A DNA stretch of 40,640 nt from Pseudomonadota bacterium (GCA_021847345.1 JAJZTW010000031.1:1-40640), one strand, 5' to 3'; positions 30,187 through 40,065 are shown, numbered from the stretch's first letter. The notes: generated from the sequence alone by a model not told the origin. Program-made: numbers and translations.

Positions 30187-30969
30187 TCACCAGGGCGGCA
30201 GCACGGATTTGCGCAGCGCGGCACGAGCCTCGCGCCACGCCGGGTAGACCTCGCTCACCGCGGCCCAGAAGCGCGGGCCGTGGTTCATCTCGCGCAGGTG
30301 CGCGACTTCATGGGCGATCACGTACTCGATGATGTCGGGTGCGAAATGCAGCAGTCGCCAGTGAAGACGAATGCGCCCGTCCGCGCTGGCGCTGCCCCAG
30401 CGCGTGCGCGCCGAGCTCAGGCCCACCGATCGGACCTCGACCCCGAGGCGCTCGGCGAACTCCCGGGCGCGCTGCGCGAACAGGCCGCGCGCCTGTTCGC
30501 GCATCCAGGCTTCGGTGTGTTCGCGCAGCAGCTGCACGGCGCTGCCGGCAGCCAGCGGCAACAGCAGCTCGCCGGCATCGTCGCGCAGCGTCGCGCGCCG
30601 CACCGGCTGCCCCAGGCGCAGCAGCAGCCGGCCTCCCAGGTAGGGCAGGCTGGCGCCGTCGTTCCAGTCGATGCGCAGGCGCTGCTGCTCGTGCAGGCGC
30701 TGCTCGCGCAGCTGCAGTTGCCTGAGCACCCAGTCGGCCTTGTCGGCCAGCACCTGTTCGACCTGCCCCACGCTGACCCAGCGCGGCGCGCTGACATGCA
30801 CTCCGGCGTCGTCGATGCGAATGCCCACCGACCTGCGCGTGGCGCGCTGCAGCTCGTAGCTGAAGCTCGCGCTGCCGTGCACGAAGCGCCGGGGCGAGCG
30901 CGGCGGCGCATCCGGCGAGGCCTGCGCCGGGTCGAACAGGTCGAACTGCTGCAGCAGGCGGTGTCGCAT
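30187..30969 (-). CDS. YgjP/SprT-like zinc metallopeptidase family protein
   Basis: This 260-residue protein has the YgjP-like metallopeptidase domain (DUF45). The zinc motif HEVAHLREMNHGPRFW carries HExxH with the third His in NHGP. An N-terminal half (GIRIDDAGVHVSAP, the run ADKADWVLRQL) is shared by the family. The substrate is unknown. The last gene of the phoH-lnt-glyQS-gmhB-plsC series has this identity in many Burkholderiales. It starts 31 bases after plsC. Confidence 0.88.
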   Translation of the reverse strand: MRHRLLQQFDLFDPAQASPDAPPRSPRRFVHGSASFSYELQRATRRSVGIRIDDAGVHVSAPRWVSVGQVEQVLADKADWVLRQLQLREQRLHEQQRLRIDWNDGASLPYLGGRLLLRLGQPVRRATLRDDAGELLLPLAAGSAVQLLREHTEAWMREQARGLFAQRAREFAERLGVEVRSVGLSSARTRWGSASADGRIRLHWRLLHFAPDIIEYVIAHEVAHLREMNHGPRFWAAVSEVYPAWREARAALRKSVLPPW

Positions 30970-31000
30970 CAGGTTGCCCAGGGGGTCGAGCGGCGTTGCG

Positions 31001-31807
31001 TCATCGTTGCGGGGTCGCGGCGTCCGGCTCGGCGTAGGCGTCGGGGTCCAGGCGGCGCATTTCCGACTCGATCCATGCCTGCACCCGGGAATTGATCTCG
31101 GCCGCGCCGAGCCCTTCCGTGCGGATCACCGGGCCGATCGATACATCGACCACCCCCGGCTGCTTGACGAAGGCCTGGCGCGGCCAGCAACGCGCGGAGG
31201 TCACCGCCACCGGAATCACCGGCACTCCGGTGACCTGCGCCAGTTTGGCGCCGCCCGGCTTGTAATGGCCCTGGGCTCCGCGGGGGGTTCGCGTACCCTC
31301 GGGGAACATGACGATCCAGTAGCCGCGCTCGAGCAGGCGCGCGCCCTGCTGCTGCAGCCTCCCGAAGGCCTGGGTGCCGCGCTTGCGGTCGATATGCACC
31401 ATGTCCAGGCGCCCCAGGGCCCAGCCGAAGAACGGCACCCACAGCAGTTCCCGCTTGAACACATAGCTCAGCGGACGTGGCAGCAGCAACGGCAGCGCCA
31501 GGGTCTCCCAGGCCGACTGGTGCTTGACCAGCACGATCGCCGGGCCCCGCGGCAGGTTGTCCAGTCCCTGCAGGCGCCACTCGATGCCGCAGATGCGCCG
31601 TGCTCCATGCAGCGCAAGCCAGGCCCAGCCCACGCAGAAGCGGTACAGCGGAAGTCCCCGCGTCACCAGCGAAAGCAGCAGTGCCGCGATGGCGTAGGGC
31701 GCCACGGTGGCGATCAGCCACAGCATGTACAGCGCGGAGCGAATGCGCGCCGACAGGCTCGCGCGCACGCGCGGGAGGGCGGGGTTGCTGGCGGGGCGCT
31801 GCGACAT
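31001..31807 (-). CDS. plsC: 1-acyl-sn-glycerol-3-phosphate acyltransferase
   Basis: This 268-residue membrane-bound enzyme makes phosphatidic acid from lysophosphatidic acid and acyl-ACP or acyl-CoA. An N-terminal hydrophobic stretch (about residues 26-48) precedes the acyltransferase motifs KHQSAWET (catalytic His, with Glu in place of the usual Asp, as seen in Burkholderiales), GWALGRLDMVHIDR and FPEGTRTPRG. It lies between gmhB and the YgjP-type gene with short gaps. Confidence 0.92.
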   Translation of the reverse strand: MSQRPASNPALPRVRASLSARIRSALYMLWLIATVAPYAIAALLLSLVTRGLPLYRFCVGWAWLALHGARRICGIEWRLQGLDNLPRGPAIVLVKHQSAWETLALPLLLPRPLSYVFKRELLWVPFFGWALGRLDMVHIDRKRGTQAFGRLQQQGARLLERGYWIVMFPEGTRTPRGAQGHYKPGGAKLAQVTGVPVIPVAVTSARCWPRQAFVKQPGVVDVSIGPVIRTEGLGAAEINSRVQAWIESEMRRLDPDAYAEPDAATPQR

Positions 31808-31824
31808 GCCGGGTGCCGTGCGCG

Positions 31825-32388
31825 TCAGGCCGCCGCGGATGCGGCCGGCTGGGTCAGCAGCCAGTCGGCGAATGCGGCCAGGTCATCGTGCACCCGCGTG
31901 CCTTCGGGCAGCGCGGTCTGCGCGGCCAGCACGCGTTCGCCCTTGCCGCTGCGCACCAGGTGCAGCGCGCAGCCCAGCGCCTGCGCGGCCTGCAGGTCGC
32001 GCAGCGTGTCGCCGACGCAGGGAACGTCGCGCAGGTCCTCGAGGCCGAAACGCCGCGCGATGTCGCGGAACAGGCCCGGGCGAGGCTTGCGGCAGTCGCA
32101 GTGGTCCTCGGGTGCGTGCGGGCAGAAGAAGATCGCGTCGATGCGCCCGCCGGCGACATGCACCGCGCGCTGCATCTTCAGGTGGATGGCGTTGAGCGTG
32201 CTCATGTCGAACAGCCCCCGACCGAGCGCCGACTGGTTGGTAGCCACCAGCACCCGCCAGCCCTCGCGGTGCAGGCGCGCGATGGCCTCGATGCTACCGG
32301 GAACCGGGACCCATTCGTCGGGGGATTTGACGTAGTCGTCACGGTCTTCGTTGATGACGCCGTCGCGGTCGAGGATCAGCAGTTTCAT
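31825..32388 (-). CDS. gmhB: D-glycero-beta-D-manno-heptose 1,7-bisphosphate 7-phosphatase
   Basis: This 187-residue HAD phosphatase of LPS heptose precursor synthesis has motif I LILDRDGVINED (nucleophile and acid Asp), motif II VATNQSA, the zinc-binding run FCPHAPEDHCDCRKP, and motif IV CVGDTLRDLQAA. Length is standard. The product is heptose 1-phosphate for ADP-heptose. It follows glyS by 19 bases and precedes plsC by 17. Confidence 0.95.
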   Translation of the reverse strand: MKLLILDRDGVINEDRDDYVKSPDEWVPVPGSIEAIARLHREGWRVLVATNQSALGRGLFDMSTLNAIHLKMQRAVHVAGGRIDAIFFCPHAPEDHCDCRKPRPGLFRDIARRFGLEDLRDVPCVGDTLRDLQAAQALGCALHLVRSGKGERVLAAQTALPEGTRVHDDLAAFADWLLTQPAASAAA

Positions 32389-32407
32389 CGGCGGGCCTCG
32401 CGGGGGG

Positions 32408-34528
32408 TCAGGCGGCCAGGCGCGAAAGGTCGGCGACCTGGCGCATCGCCTGCTGCAGCTGATCCAGCAGCGCCAGGCGGTTGGCGCGCAGCGCCGCGTC
32501 GTCGGCGTTGACCATCACGTGGTCGAAGAATTCGTCGACCGGAGTCTTCAACGCGGCCAGGCATTGCAGCGCGGCAGCATGGTCGCCGCGCGCGTGCGCC
32601 GCCTGCGCCCGCGGCAGCACCTCGTGCAGCGAGCGGGCCAGGGCCTGCTCGGCCGGCTCGCGCAGCAGCTCCTGCGACAAGCCCGTGCCAGCGGACGTCG
32701 CCGACTTCTTCAGGATGTTGGCGACGCGCTTGTTCGCCGCCGCGAGCGCCTGGGCCTCGGGCAGTGCCGCGAACGCGCGCACCGCGTCCAGGCGGGCCAC
32801 GACATCGCCCAGCCATTGCGGGCGCAGCACGAGCACGGCGTCGATTTCCTGTGCCGAGTAGCCCTGCTCGCGAAGCAGGTTGGCCATGCGCTCGAACACG
32901 AATTCGGCGACGGCCTGCGACGGATCCTGGAACGCGTCGATGCCGCGGAACGCGGCGGCGGCGGCCCCGAGCAGCTCATCGAGCGGCCAGACGCGCGATT
33001 CGCGCGGCCGCTCCATCAGCATGCGCACAATGCCGAGCGCATGCCGGCGCAGCGCGAACGGATCCTTGTCGCCGCTCGGGCGCTCGCCGATGCCCCACAG
33101 GCCGCACAGGGTCTCGAGCTTGTCGGCCAGCGCCAGGCACAGGCCCACCATGCCGCGCGGCAACGCGTCGCCGGCGAAGCGCGGACGATAGTGGTCCTCG
33201 ATGGCTTCGGCGATGTCGCGGCCCAGTCCGTCGTGCAGCGCGTAGTAGCGCCCCATGATGCCCTGCAATTCGGGAAACTCGCCGACCATCTCGGTCAGCA
33301 GGTCGGTCTTGGCCAGGGTCGCGGCGCGCTCGACGTCGGCCACCAGCGCCGGGTCGGCGCGGCGTGCGAGCTCGGCGGCGATGGTCCGCACGCGCTGCAT
33401 GCGCTGCGCCTGGGTGCCCAGGCGCGCGTGATAGACCACGCGCTCCAGGCCCGGCACGCGCTGCTCCAGGCTTTGCTTGCGGTCCTGGTCGAAGAAGAAG
33501 CGCGCATCGGCCAGGCGCGGGCGCACCACGCGCTCGTTGCCCTGGATCACTGCCGACGCATCGGCCGGGTCGATGTTGCTCACGACCAGGAAGCGGTTGC
33601 TGAGCCGGCCCTGCGCGTCGAGCAGCGGGAAGTACTTCTGGTTGGCCTTCATGGTCAGGATCAGGCACTCCTGCGGTACTTCCAGGTACTCGGCGTCGAA
33701 GCGGCAGGTCAGCACGCGCGGCTTCTCGACCAGCGCGCACACTTCGTCGAGCAGCGCCTCGTCGTGCAGCGGGCGCAGCCCGTCGCCGAGCTCTCGCGCG
33801 GCCTGCTCGAGCTGGGCCACGATGGCCTCGCGGCGGCGCTCGAAACCCGCGACCACGCCGCCGCGCTGCAGCAGCGCGGTCTCGTAGTCGTCCGCATGCG
33901 CCAGTTCGATGGGATCCTCGGCGGCCTCGAAGCGATGCCCGTGGGTGGAGCGCCCGGCCTGCAGGCCCAGCGCGCGCACCGGCACCACGTCGGCGCCGTG
34001 CAGCGCGAGCAGGCCGTGGGCAGGACGCACGAAACGCACGGTGCTCCAGCCGTCGCCGAGCTGGTAGCTCATGAGTTTCGGGATGGGCAGTTCCGCCAGC
34101 GCGTCGTCGAGCGCGCGCTGCAGGCCCTCGGGCAAGGCCACCCCGGGAACCACGGTGTCGATGAACAGCGTGCACGCCTTGCCTTGGCCCTCGGCGCGCA
34201 CGCGTTCGGCGGCCTGCTCGGGCAGGCCCAGCGCGGCGAGCTTCTTGCGCAGCGCGGGGGTGGGCGCGCCGCTGGCGTCGAGCCCCACGGAGGCCGGCAT
34301 CAACTTGATGCTCGATGCCCGGTCGGCCGCGCGCGGCAGGACCTGCGCGACGTGGGCGCCCAGGCGGCGGGGGCTGGCGTACGGCGTCACCACGGACGAC
34401 TCGAGCAGCAGGCCTTGCTGGCGCAACGCCGCGCTCAGGCCGGAGGCGAAGGCGCGGCCCAGATGCGGCAGCGCCTTCGGCGGGAGTTCCTCGACGAACA
34501 GTTCGACAAGCAGGTTTCGGGCGGTCAT
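32408..34528 (-). CDS. glyS: Glycine-tRNA ligase beta subunit
   Basis: This 706-residue subunit of the alpha2beta2 bacterial glycyl-tRNA synthetase recognises and positions tRNA-Gly. The start MTARNLLVELFVEELPPKAL (cut) is the family opening. Other landmarks are YASPRRLGAHV, FEAAEDPIELAHAD, ILTMKANQKYFPLLD and an anticodon-binding-like C-terminal region (DEFFDHVMVNADD). The ATG at 34526-34528 is chosen over longer frames. It follows glyQ by 56 bases. Confidence 0.97.
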   Translation of the reverse strand: MTARNLLVELFVEELPPKALPHLGRAFASGLSAALRQQGLLLESSVVTPYASPRRLGAHVAQVLPRAADRASSIKLMPASVGLDASGAPTPALRKKLAALGLPEQAAERVRAEGQGKACTLFIDTVVPGVALPEGLQRALDDALAELPIPKLMSYQLGDGWSTVRFVRPAHGLLALHGADVVPVRALGLQAGRSTHGHRFEAAEDPIELAHADDYETALLQRGGVVAGFERRREAIVAQLEQAARELGDGLRPLHDEALLDEVCALVEKPRVLTCRFDAEYLEVPQECLILTMKANQKYFPLLDAQGRLSNRFLVVSNIDPADASAVIQGNERVVRPRLADARFFFDQDRKQSLEQRVPGLERVVYHARLGTQAQRMQRVRTIAAELARRADPALVADVERAATLAKTDLLTEMVGEFPELQGIMGRYYALHDGLGRDIAEAIEDHYRPRFAGDALPRGMVGLCLALADKLETLCGLWGIGERPSGDKDPFALRRHALGIVRMLMERPRESRVWPLDELLGAAAAAFRGIDAFQDPSQAVAEFVFERMANLLREQGYSAQEIDAVLVLRPQWLGDVVARLDAVRAFAALPEAQALAAANKRVANILKKSATSAGTGLSQELLREPAEQALARSLHEVLPRAQAAHARGDHAAALQCLAALKTPVDEFFDHVMVNADDAALRANRLALLDQLQQAMRQVADLSRLAA

Positions 34529-34584
34529 GGGGTGCGGATCGGTGACACGGGTCGGCCTCGCGCCGGCGCGAGGCGCGATGGCGC

Positions 34585-35529
34585 TCAGGCGGCCTTCTTC
34601 TGCGCCGCCTCGGCGGCGCACTGGGCGGCCCAGTCGCGAGGCGCCAGCGGGAAGCCCAGGCGCTCGCGGCTGTCCAGGTATTCCTGCGCGACACCGCGTG
34701 CCAGGTTGCGGATGCGCCCGATGTAGGCCGCACGCTCGGTGACCGAGATGGCGCCGCGCGCATCCAGCAGGTTGAAGGTGTGGGCACACTTGAGCACCTG
34801 CTCGTAGGCCGGCAGCGCGAGCTGACTGGCGATCAGGTGCCGCGCCTGGCGCTCATGGGCGTCGAAGGCCTGCTGCAGGAACCCGGCGTCGCTGTGCTCG
34901 AAGTTGTACGTGCTCTGCTCGACCTCGTTCTGGTGGAACACGTCGCGGTAGCGCAGCTGGCGCGTCTGGCCAGCGACGCGGGTTTCGGTCCAGAGCAGGT
35001 CGTACACGCTCTGCACTCCCTGCAGGTACATCGCCAGGCGCTCCAGGCCGTAGGTGATCTCGCCGGTGATCGGCTTGCAGTCGATTCCGCCGACCTGCTG
35101 GAAATAGGTGAACTGGGTCACTTCCATGCCGTTGAGCCAGACTTCCCAGCCCAGCCCCCACGCGCCGAGAGTGGGGTTTTCCCAGTCGTCCTCGACAAAG
35201 CGGATGTCGTTGCGGCCGAGGTCCAGGCCGAGCGCGCGCAGGCTGCCCAGGTACAGGTCGAGGATGTCGGCGGGCGCCGGCTTGAGCACGACCTGGAACT
35301 GGTAATAGTGCTGCAGGCGGTTCGGGTTGTCGCCGTAGCGCCCGTCCTTCGGGCGGCGGCTGGGCTGCACGTAGGCCGCGTTCCACGGTTCCGGGCCGAT
35401 GGCGCGCAGGAAGGTCGCGGTGTGGCTGGTTCCGGCGCCGACCTCCATGTCGTACGGCTGGAGCAGGGCGCAACCCTGTTCGGCCCAGTAGTTCTGCAGT
35501 TTGAGGATGATTTGCTGGAAGGTGAGCAT
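34585..35529 (-). CDS. glyQ: Glycine-tRNA ligase alpha subunit
   Basis: This 314-residue catalytic subunit contains the class II core: [20 protein letters not shown] (20 residues), [45 protein letters not shown] and [19 protein letters not shown]. The C-terminal region ends in an Ala/Lys tail. It activates glycine and pairs with GlyS, encoded next. Confidence 0.98.
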   Translation of the reverse strand: MLTFQQIILKLQNYWAEQGCALLQPYDMEVGAGTSHTATFLRAIGPEPWNAAYVQPSRRPKDGRYGDNPNRLQHYYQFQVVLKPAPADILDLYLGSLRALGLDLGRNDIRFVEDDWENPTLGAWGLGWEVWLNGMEVTQFTYFQQVGGIDCKPITGEITYGLERLAMYLQGVQSVYDLLWTETRVAGQTRQLRYRDVFHQNEVEQSTYNFEHSDAGFLQQAFDAHERQARHLIASQLALPAYEQVLKCAHTFNLLDARGAISVTERAAYIGRIRNLARGVAQEYLDSRERLGFPLAPRDWAAQCAAEAAQKKAA

Positions 35530-35577
35530 GGCGACTGGTGCGGACGGACCGGAAGCGCCCGGCCTGGCCGGGCGGGG

Positions 35578-37191
35578 TCAAGCGCGAATTGTAGGCAGCA
35601 CGCGCGCCAGCGCCGCGCCGAGCAGCAGTGCCAGCAGGCCGAGCAGGATCACCGGCGCATAGCCCAGGTGCGATGCCAGCCAGGCGTACGGCGTCATGCC
35701 GGCCGCCGGCTGCACATTGCCGAGCAGCACGCCGGCCATATAAGGCGGCAGTTGCCCGGTGACCCGTCCGTGGGCGTCGATGATCGCCGTCACGCCGGTG
35801 TTCGTCGCACGAATGCTCGGCAGCTGGAACTCCAGCGAGCGCATGCGGGCGATCTGCAGGTGCTGTGGCAGCGCCACCGTGTCGCCGAACCAGGCCAGGT
35901 TGGTCAGGTTGGCGATCACGTTCGGCGCCGTGGCCGGATCGCGAAAGCGCTGCGCCAGCTGCTCGCCGAACAGGTCCTCGTAGCAGATGGTCGGAGCGAC
36001 CCTGCGCCCGTGCACGTCGAAGGAGGGCTGGTCCAGGCGCCCGCGGGCGAAATCGCCCAGGGGCATGTTCATCAGGCGCACGAACCAGTGGAATCCGTAG
36101 GGAATGAACTCACCGAACGGAACCAGGTGGGCCTTGTCGTAGCGGTAGGGCTGCGCGGCGCCGAGCCCGATCACGCTGTTCGTGTAGTTGTCCGCGCCCC
36201 GGGTCAGGGGAATTCCCACCAGAGCGCGCGTGCCGCGCCCTCGCAAGTCCCGCTGCAGGCCCTGCAGGAAGCCTTGCGGCAGGTCCTGCGGAAGCACCGG
36301 CAGCGCGGTTTCCGGGGTCACGATCAGGTCGGCGTGCACATGCCTGAGCCAGGAGTCGTACAGCTGCACCGTCGGGGTCAGGTTCTCGGGACGGAACTTC
36401 TCGCTTTGCGCGATGTCGCCCTGCAGCAGCGCCACGCGCAGCGGCATGCCCTGCGCATGCGTCCAGCGCAGCATGCCGACGCGCGACGTGCCGACGGCCA
36501 GCAGCGCCAGCAGCGCGACCGCCAGCATGCTGCCGCGCAGGTTCAGTTGCGTGGGCAGCGCCAGCAGGGCAGCCGCCAGCACGGCGACGAAGCCCACGCC
36601 ATAGGTGCCGAGCAGCGGGGCCATGCCGGCCAGCGGGCCACCGACCTGGCTGTAGCCCAGCGCCAGCCAGGGAAAGCCGGTGAACACGGTGCCGCGCAGG
36701 AGCTCGGCCAGGGTCAGCGCGCCGGCCAGCGACGCGGCGGCGCCGAGCCCGCGCGCCAGCGGCCACGGCGCACGCCCGGTGGGCGGAGCCAGCGCCGCGG
36801 CGAGTGCGCAGGCCAGCGCCGGGTACAGCGCCAGGTACAGGCTGAACAGCGCCACCGCCGCGCCGGCCAGCAGCGACGGCATGCCGCCGTACACCGCCAT
36901 GCTGATGTAGAGCCACCAGATGCCCCCGGCGAACCAGCCCATGCCGAAGGCCAGCCCGAGCCATGCGCCGCGCCTCGCGCGCGCGGCCGCCGATTCGACA
37001 TGGGTGTGCCACAGCAGCGCCGCGAACGCCGCCAGCGCGATCACCGCCAGCCCGGCGGCATGCTGGCGCCCGAAGGACTGTGCCAGCAGCAGGCCCAGCG
37101 GCAGGGCCAGCCACTGGGGACGCGCCAGCACGCGGGCCATGGTGGCGGCCGGGCGCGCCAGCACGCGCGACTGCGACGGAGCCTCAGGCAT
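35578..37191 (-). CDS. lnt: Apolipoprotein N-acyltransferase
   Basis: This 537-residue inner-membrane enzyme adds the third acyl chain to lipoproteins. About seven hydrophobic helices precede a nitrilase-type domain with the catalytic triad visible: Glu in VTPETALPVL, Lys in YDKAHLVPFGEF and Cys in TICYEDLFGEQ. A last helix ends the protein. The ATG at 37189-37191 lies inside the 3' end of ybeY (8-base overlap). The corC gene that usually separates ybeY and lnt in Burkholderiales is absent. Confidence 0.96.
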   Translation of the reverse strand: MPEAPSQSRVLARPAATMARVLARPQWLALPLGLLLAQSFGRQHAAGLAVIALAAFAALLWHTHVESAAARARRGAWLGLAFGMGWFAGGIWWLYISMAVYGGMPSLLAGAAVALFSLYLALYPALACALAAALAPPTGRAPWPLARGLGAAASLAGALTLAELLRGTVFTGFPWLALGYSQVGGPLAGMAPLLGTYGVGFVAVLAAALLALPTQLNLRGSMLAVALLALLAVGTSRVGMLRWTHAQGMPLRVALLQGDIAQSEKFRPENLTPTVQLYDSWLRHVHADLIVTPETALPVLPQDLPQGFLQGLQRDLRGRGTRALVGIPLTRGADNYTNSVIGLGAAQPYRYDKAHLVPFGEFIPYGFHWFVRLMNMPLGDFARGRLDQPSFDVHGRRVAPTICYEDLFGEQLAQRFRDPATAPNVIANLTNLAWFGDTVALPQHLQIARMRSLEFQLPSIRATNTGVTAIIDAHGRVTGQLPPYMAGVLLGNVQPAAGMTPYAWLASHLGYAPVILLGLLALLLGAALARVLPTIRA

Positions 37192-37714
37192 CTCCACGCC
37201 CTCCGCCGTCGCCGTAGGGGTCGCCGATGCCCAGGCGGGCGAGGATCTCGCGCTCGGCCTGTTCCATGCGCTGCGCCTGGGCATCGCGCAGGTGGTCCCA
37301 GCCCAACGCATGCAAGACGCCATGCACCACCAGGTGCGCATAGTGGTCGGCGATGACCTTGCCCTGCGCCTGCGCCTCCGCGGCAACGACGCTGTCGCAC
37401 AACACGATGTCGGCGCACGGGGGCCAGTTCTGGTAGGCGAAGGTCAGCACATTGGTCGGATAGTCGCGCTGCCGGAATTCCCGGTTGAGCTGGCGGCCCT
37501 CGTCGGCGCCGACGAAGCGCAGCGTGATCTGCGCCGCCTCGCCGGTCGGCGCGGGGGGCTTGCCGTCCGGGCCTCGGCGCAGCGCTGCGCGCACCCAGCG
37601 CGCGAGCAGGTGGCGCGGCAGCATTGCGCGGTGCTCGCGGCTGGCGAACTGCACCGACAGCTGCAGCGCCAGCGCAGGCACGGCCCGTGCCGCGCGGGGC
37701 ATCGGCGCGCTCAC
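37184..37714 (-). CDS. ybeY: Endoribonuclease YbeY
   Basis: This 176-residue single-strand endoribonuclease acts in 16S 3'-end maturation and rRNA quality control. The metal site is HLVVHGVLHALGWDH (three His). Upstream are LRFVGADEGRQLNREFRQRD (cut) and YPTNVLTFAY. The GTG at 37712-37714 overlaps the phoH stop (GTGA); an ATG four codons later is an alternative. It overlaps lnt by 8 bases. Confidence 0.95.
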   Translation of the reverse strand: MSAPMPRAARAVPALALQLSVQFASREHRAMLPRHLLARWVRAALRRGPDGKPPAPTGEAAQITLRFVGADEGRQLNREFRQRDYPTNVLTFAYQNWPPCADIVLCDSVVAAEAQAQGKVIADHYAHLVVHGVLHALGWDHLRDAQAQRMEQAEREILARLGIGDPYGDGGGRGDA

Positions 37715-38712
37715 GATGCGCTGCGCCCGCGGCGTGCGCGGGCGGCAGGCGGCGTGCCCGGGGTCGACTGCGCCGACTGCTGCGCGCGCTCGTAGGCCTC
37801 GACGATGCGCGCCACCAGCGGGTGGCGCACGACATCGCTGCTGGTGAATTCGGTCACCGCGATCCCGCGCACTCCATGCAGCACGCGCGCGGCCTCGGCC
37901 AGGCCGCTGGCCACGCCGCGCGGCAGGTCGACCTGGCTCAAGTCGCCGGTGATCACCGCGCGAGAGCCGAATCCGATGCGGGTGAGGAACATCTTCATCT
38001 GTTCCGCAGTGGTGTTCTGCGCTTCGTCCAGGATGATGAACGCCTTGTTGAGCGTTCGACCACGCATGAACGCCAACGGTGCGATCTCGATGGTTCCGCG
38101 CTCGAACAGGCGCTGGGTGCTCTCGAAACCGAGCAGGTCGTACAGCGCGTCGTACAGCGGTCGCAGGTAGGGGTCGATTTTCTGCGCGAGGTCGCCGGGC
38201 AGGAAGCCCAGGCGTTCGCCGGCCTCCACCGCCGGGCGCGTCAGCACCAGGCGCTCGACCGCGTTGCGCTCCAGCGCGTCGACCGCGCAGGCCACCGCGA
38301 GAAAGGTCTTGCCGGTGCCCGCCGGCCCCAGCCCGAGGGTCAGGTCGTGGCCGAGGATGTTGCGGATGTACTCACTCTGGTGGGGAGTGCGGCCGTGCAG
38401 TCCGGCCCTGCGGGTGTGCAGCACGGGCTCGTCGCTGGCCGCGCCGAGTTGCGGCTCCTGGCCCTGCGCCGCCTGCGTGAGCTCGAGCTGGATGTCGTCC
38501 AGGCTCAGCGGGGACTCGGCCCGCTGCCACAGCGCCTGCAGCAGCGCCAGCGCCGAGCGTGCGCGCGCGCCGTCGATGGTGAATTCATGATCCCTGTGGC
38601 GGATCGCGACGTCGAAGGCGATCTCGATCTGGCGCAGGTTCTCGTCGACCGGGCCGCACAGGTGCGCCAGGCGAGCGTTGTCGGGGGGGGCGAAGCGTTG
38701 CTTGACGATCAA
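37711..38712 (-). CDS. phoH: PhoH-like ATPase (YbeZ)
   Basis: This ATPase of about 333 residues acts with YbeY. An N-terminal PhoH/KH-like part carries [16 protein letters not shown]. Walker A is [16 protein letters not shown], followed by [19 protein letters not shown] (cut), Walker [12 protein letters not shown] and GDLSQVDLP. The start is uncertain. I use a TTG at 38710-38712 just before family sequence; a TTG at 38773-38775 and a GTG at 38893-38895 are also in frame, and no clear Shine-Dalgarno decides. It is the first gene of the long minus-strand operon. Confidence 0.93.
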   Translation of the reverse strand: MIVKQRFAPPDNARLAHLCGPVDENLRQIEIAFDVAIRHRDHEFTIDGARARSALALLQALWQRAESPLSLDDIQLELTQAAQGQEPQLGAASDEPVLHTRRAGLHGRTPHQSEYIRNILGHDLTLGLGPAGTGKTFLAVACAVDALERNAVERLVLTRPAVEAGERLGFLPGDLAQKIDPYLRPLYDALYDLLGFESTQRLFERGTIEIAPLAFMRGRTLNKAFIILDEAQNTTAEQMKMFLTRIGFGSRAVITGDLSQVDLPRGVASGLAEAARVLHGVRGIAVTEFTSSDVVRHPLVARIVEAYERAQQSAQSTPGTPPAARARRGRSAS

Positions 38713-38970
38713 GATGATGCGCGCTTGCGCGCGTTGGCGGTTCGATGCGCGTTGTTGCTGATACAGTTGGTTCAATTGTGCGCCAAGCCGACGCCGCGCG
38801 CCGCGCCGGCCCGATCGGCGCCGCCGGCTGCCTGGGGTCGCGCTCGGGCCGCGTGGTCGGCGATTGGCTCGAATCCGGGCTGCCGCGCGAATCACGCCGC
38901 TTGCATGCCTTAAAATCGATGGACCTAACGATAGTTGAATGTCCGGCGATCAGTCTGATCGGCCAACTCC

Positions 38971-39702
38971 ATGTCTAGTAAGCCGCGCTGCACCTTGATT
39001 GTCGACCAGCTTCCAGAGTCGCGCGCCAACATGGCGAGCCTGCTGGCGAAAGTCCAGCCCTCGCTGCCGGTATGCGAGGCCGGCACGCTGGCCCAGGTCG
39101 AGGACATGATGCGCTCGTTCGACGTCGAGCTGGCGCTGATCGACTTCACCCTTCCCGATGGCAGCGGCCTCGACGCGTTGCGCATGCTGCACAGCGCGCA
39201 GCCGGATTCCCGCGCCGTCATGATCACGTTGTTCGACGACGATGCCCACGTGTTCCCGGCGCTGCAGGCCGGGGCCTTCGGCTACGTGCTGAAGGACCGC
39301 CCGGAAATCGAGATCGTCGCCCAGCTGCGGCGAATCCGCGACGGCGAGCCCCCCCTGAGTTCGTCGGTGGCGCTGCGCATGCTCAAGCATTTCGCCGCGG
39401 TCATCGAGCACGAGCCCGCGCAGCCCCTGCCTCCGGTGGCTCCCGCCGCGTCGGTCGGCGTGCTGCCGGTGGCGCCGATGCGCCCGGGCATGGTCGAGGA
39501 GCCGGAGGTCGCGCTCACCGATCGCGAAACCGAAGTGCTGCAGCGCGTGGGCAAAGGCTACACGCTGCCGGAGATCGCGCAGCAGCTCGGGCTGTCGCGA
39601 CACACCGTGGCCGACTACGTCAAGCAGATCTACCGCAAGCTCGACATCTCGTCGCGCGCCGAGGCCGCGCTCGAGGCTGCCCGTCGCGGGCTGGTGCGCT
39701 GA
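38971..39702 (+). CDS. NarL/FixJ-type response regulator
   Basis: This 243-residue two-domain protein has a receiver (residues 1-125) with the phospho-acceptor Asp in LALIDFTLPDGSG and the conserved Lys in GYVLKDRPE. The usual acidic pair near the N-terminus reads IVDQ, so one acidic residue is replaced by Gln. A Pro/Ala-rich linker leads to a LuxR-type helix-turn-helix (LTDRETEVLQRVGKGYTLPE, then LGLSRHTVADYVKQIYRKL). No histidine kinase gene is adjacent. It is divergent from phoH and upstream of ybeD. Confidence 0.93.
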   Translation: MSSKPRCTLIVDQLPESRANMASLLAKVQPSLPVCEAGTLAQVEDMMRSFDVELALIDFTLPDGSGLDALRMLHSAQPDSRAVMITLFDDDAHVFPALQAGAFGYVLKDRPEIEIVAQLRRIRDGEPPLSSSVALRMLKHFAAVIEHEPAQPLPPVAPAASVGVLPVAPMRPGMVEEPEVALTDRETEVLQRVGKGYTLPEIAQQLGLSRHTVADYVKQIYRKLDISSRAEAALEAARRGLVR

Positions 39703-39745
39703 GCTGCTGCCGGCGCCGCTGTGCGCCGTGTTCCCAGGAGTGATC

Positions 39746-40030
39746 ATGAGCCGTGCCACGCCGCAGCAGCGCACCGACGGGCCGTGGGTGTTTCCGTGCG
39801 ACTTCCCGATCAAGATCATGGGCCGCAATGTCGAGGGCTTTGCCGACGCGGTGGCCGCGGTGGTGCTGCGCCATGCACCGGATTTCGATCCCGCGGGAAT
39901 CGAGCTGCGCGTGTCCTCGAGTCGCAACTACCTGAGCTGCACCTGCACCGTGCGTGCGTCCAGCCGGGAGCAGCTCGACGAGTTGTACCGCGAGCTGACA
40001 TCGCACCCCATGGTGCAGGTGGTGCTCTGA
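39746..40030 (+). CDS. ybeD: YbeD family protein (DUF493)
   Basis: This 94-residue small ferredoxin-like-fold protein has the family landmarks FPCDFPIKIMGRN at the start, SSSRNYLSCTCTVRASSREQ and LYRELTSHPMVQVVL at the end. The function is uncertain; family members have been linked to the lipoate pathway by gene context elsewhere. The ATG at 39746 has AGGAG five bases upstream. It lies 43 bases after the response regulator and just before the rRNA promoters. Confidence 0.92.
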   Translation: MSRATPQQRTDGPWVFPCDFPIKIMGRNVEGFADAVAAVVLRHAPDFDPAGIELRVSSSRNYLSCTCTVRASSREQLDELYRELTSHPMVQVVL

Positions 40031-40065
40031 CGGCGTGGCTGGATGAAGGTCTCGCGAAAGACCTG

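Noticed and set aside
38713..38970. Promoter of the response regulator (TAAAAT at 38911)
   Set aside because: A -10-like box exists, but no acceptable -35 lies at the right spacing, so it is not listed as a feature.
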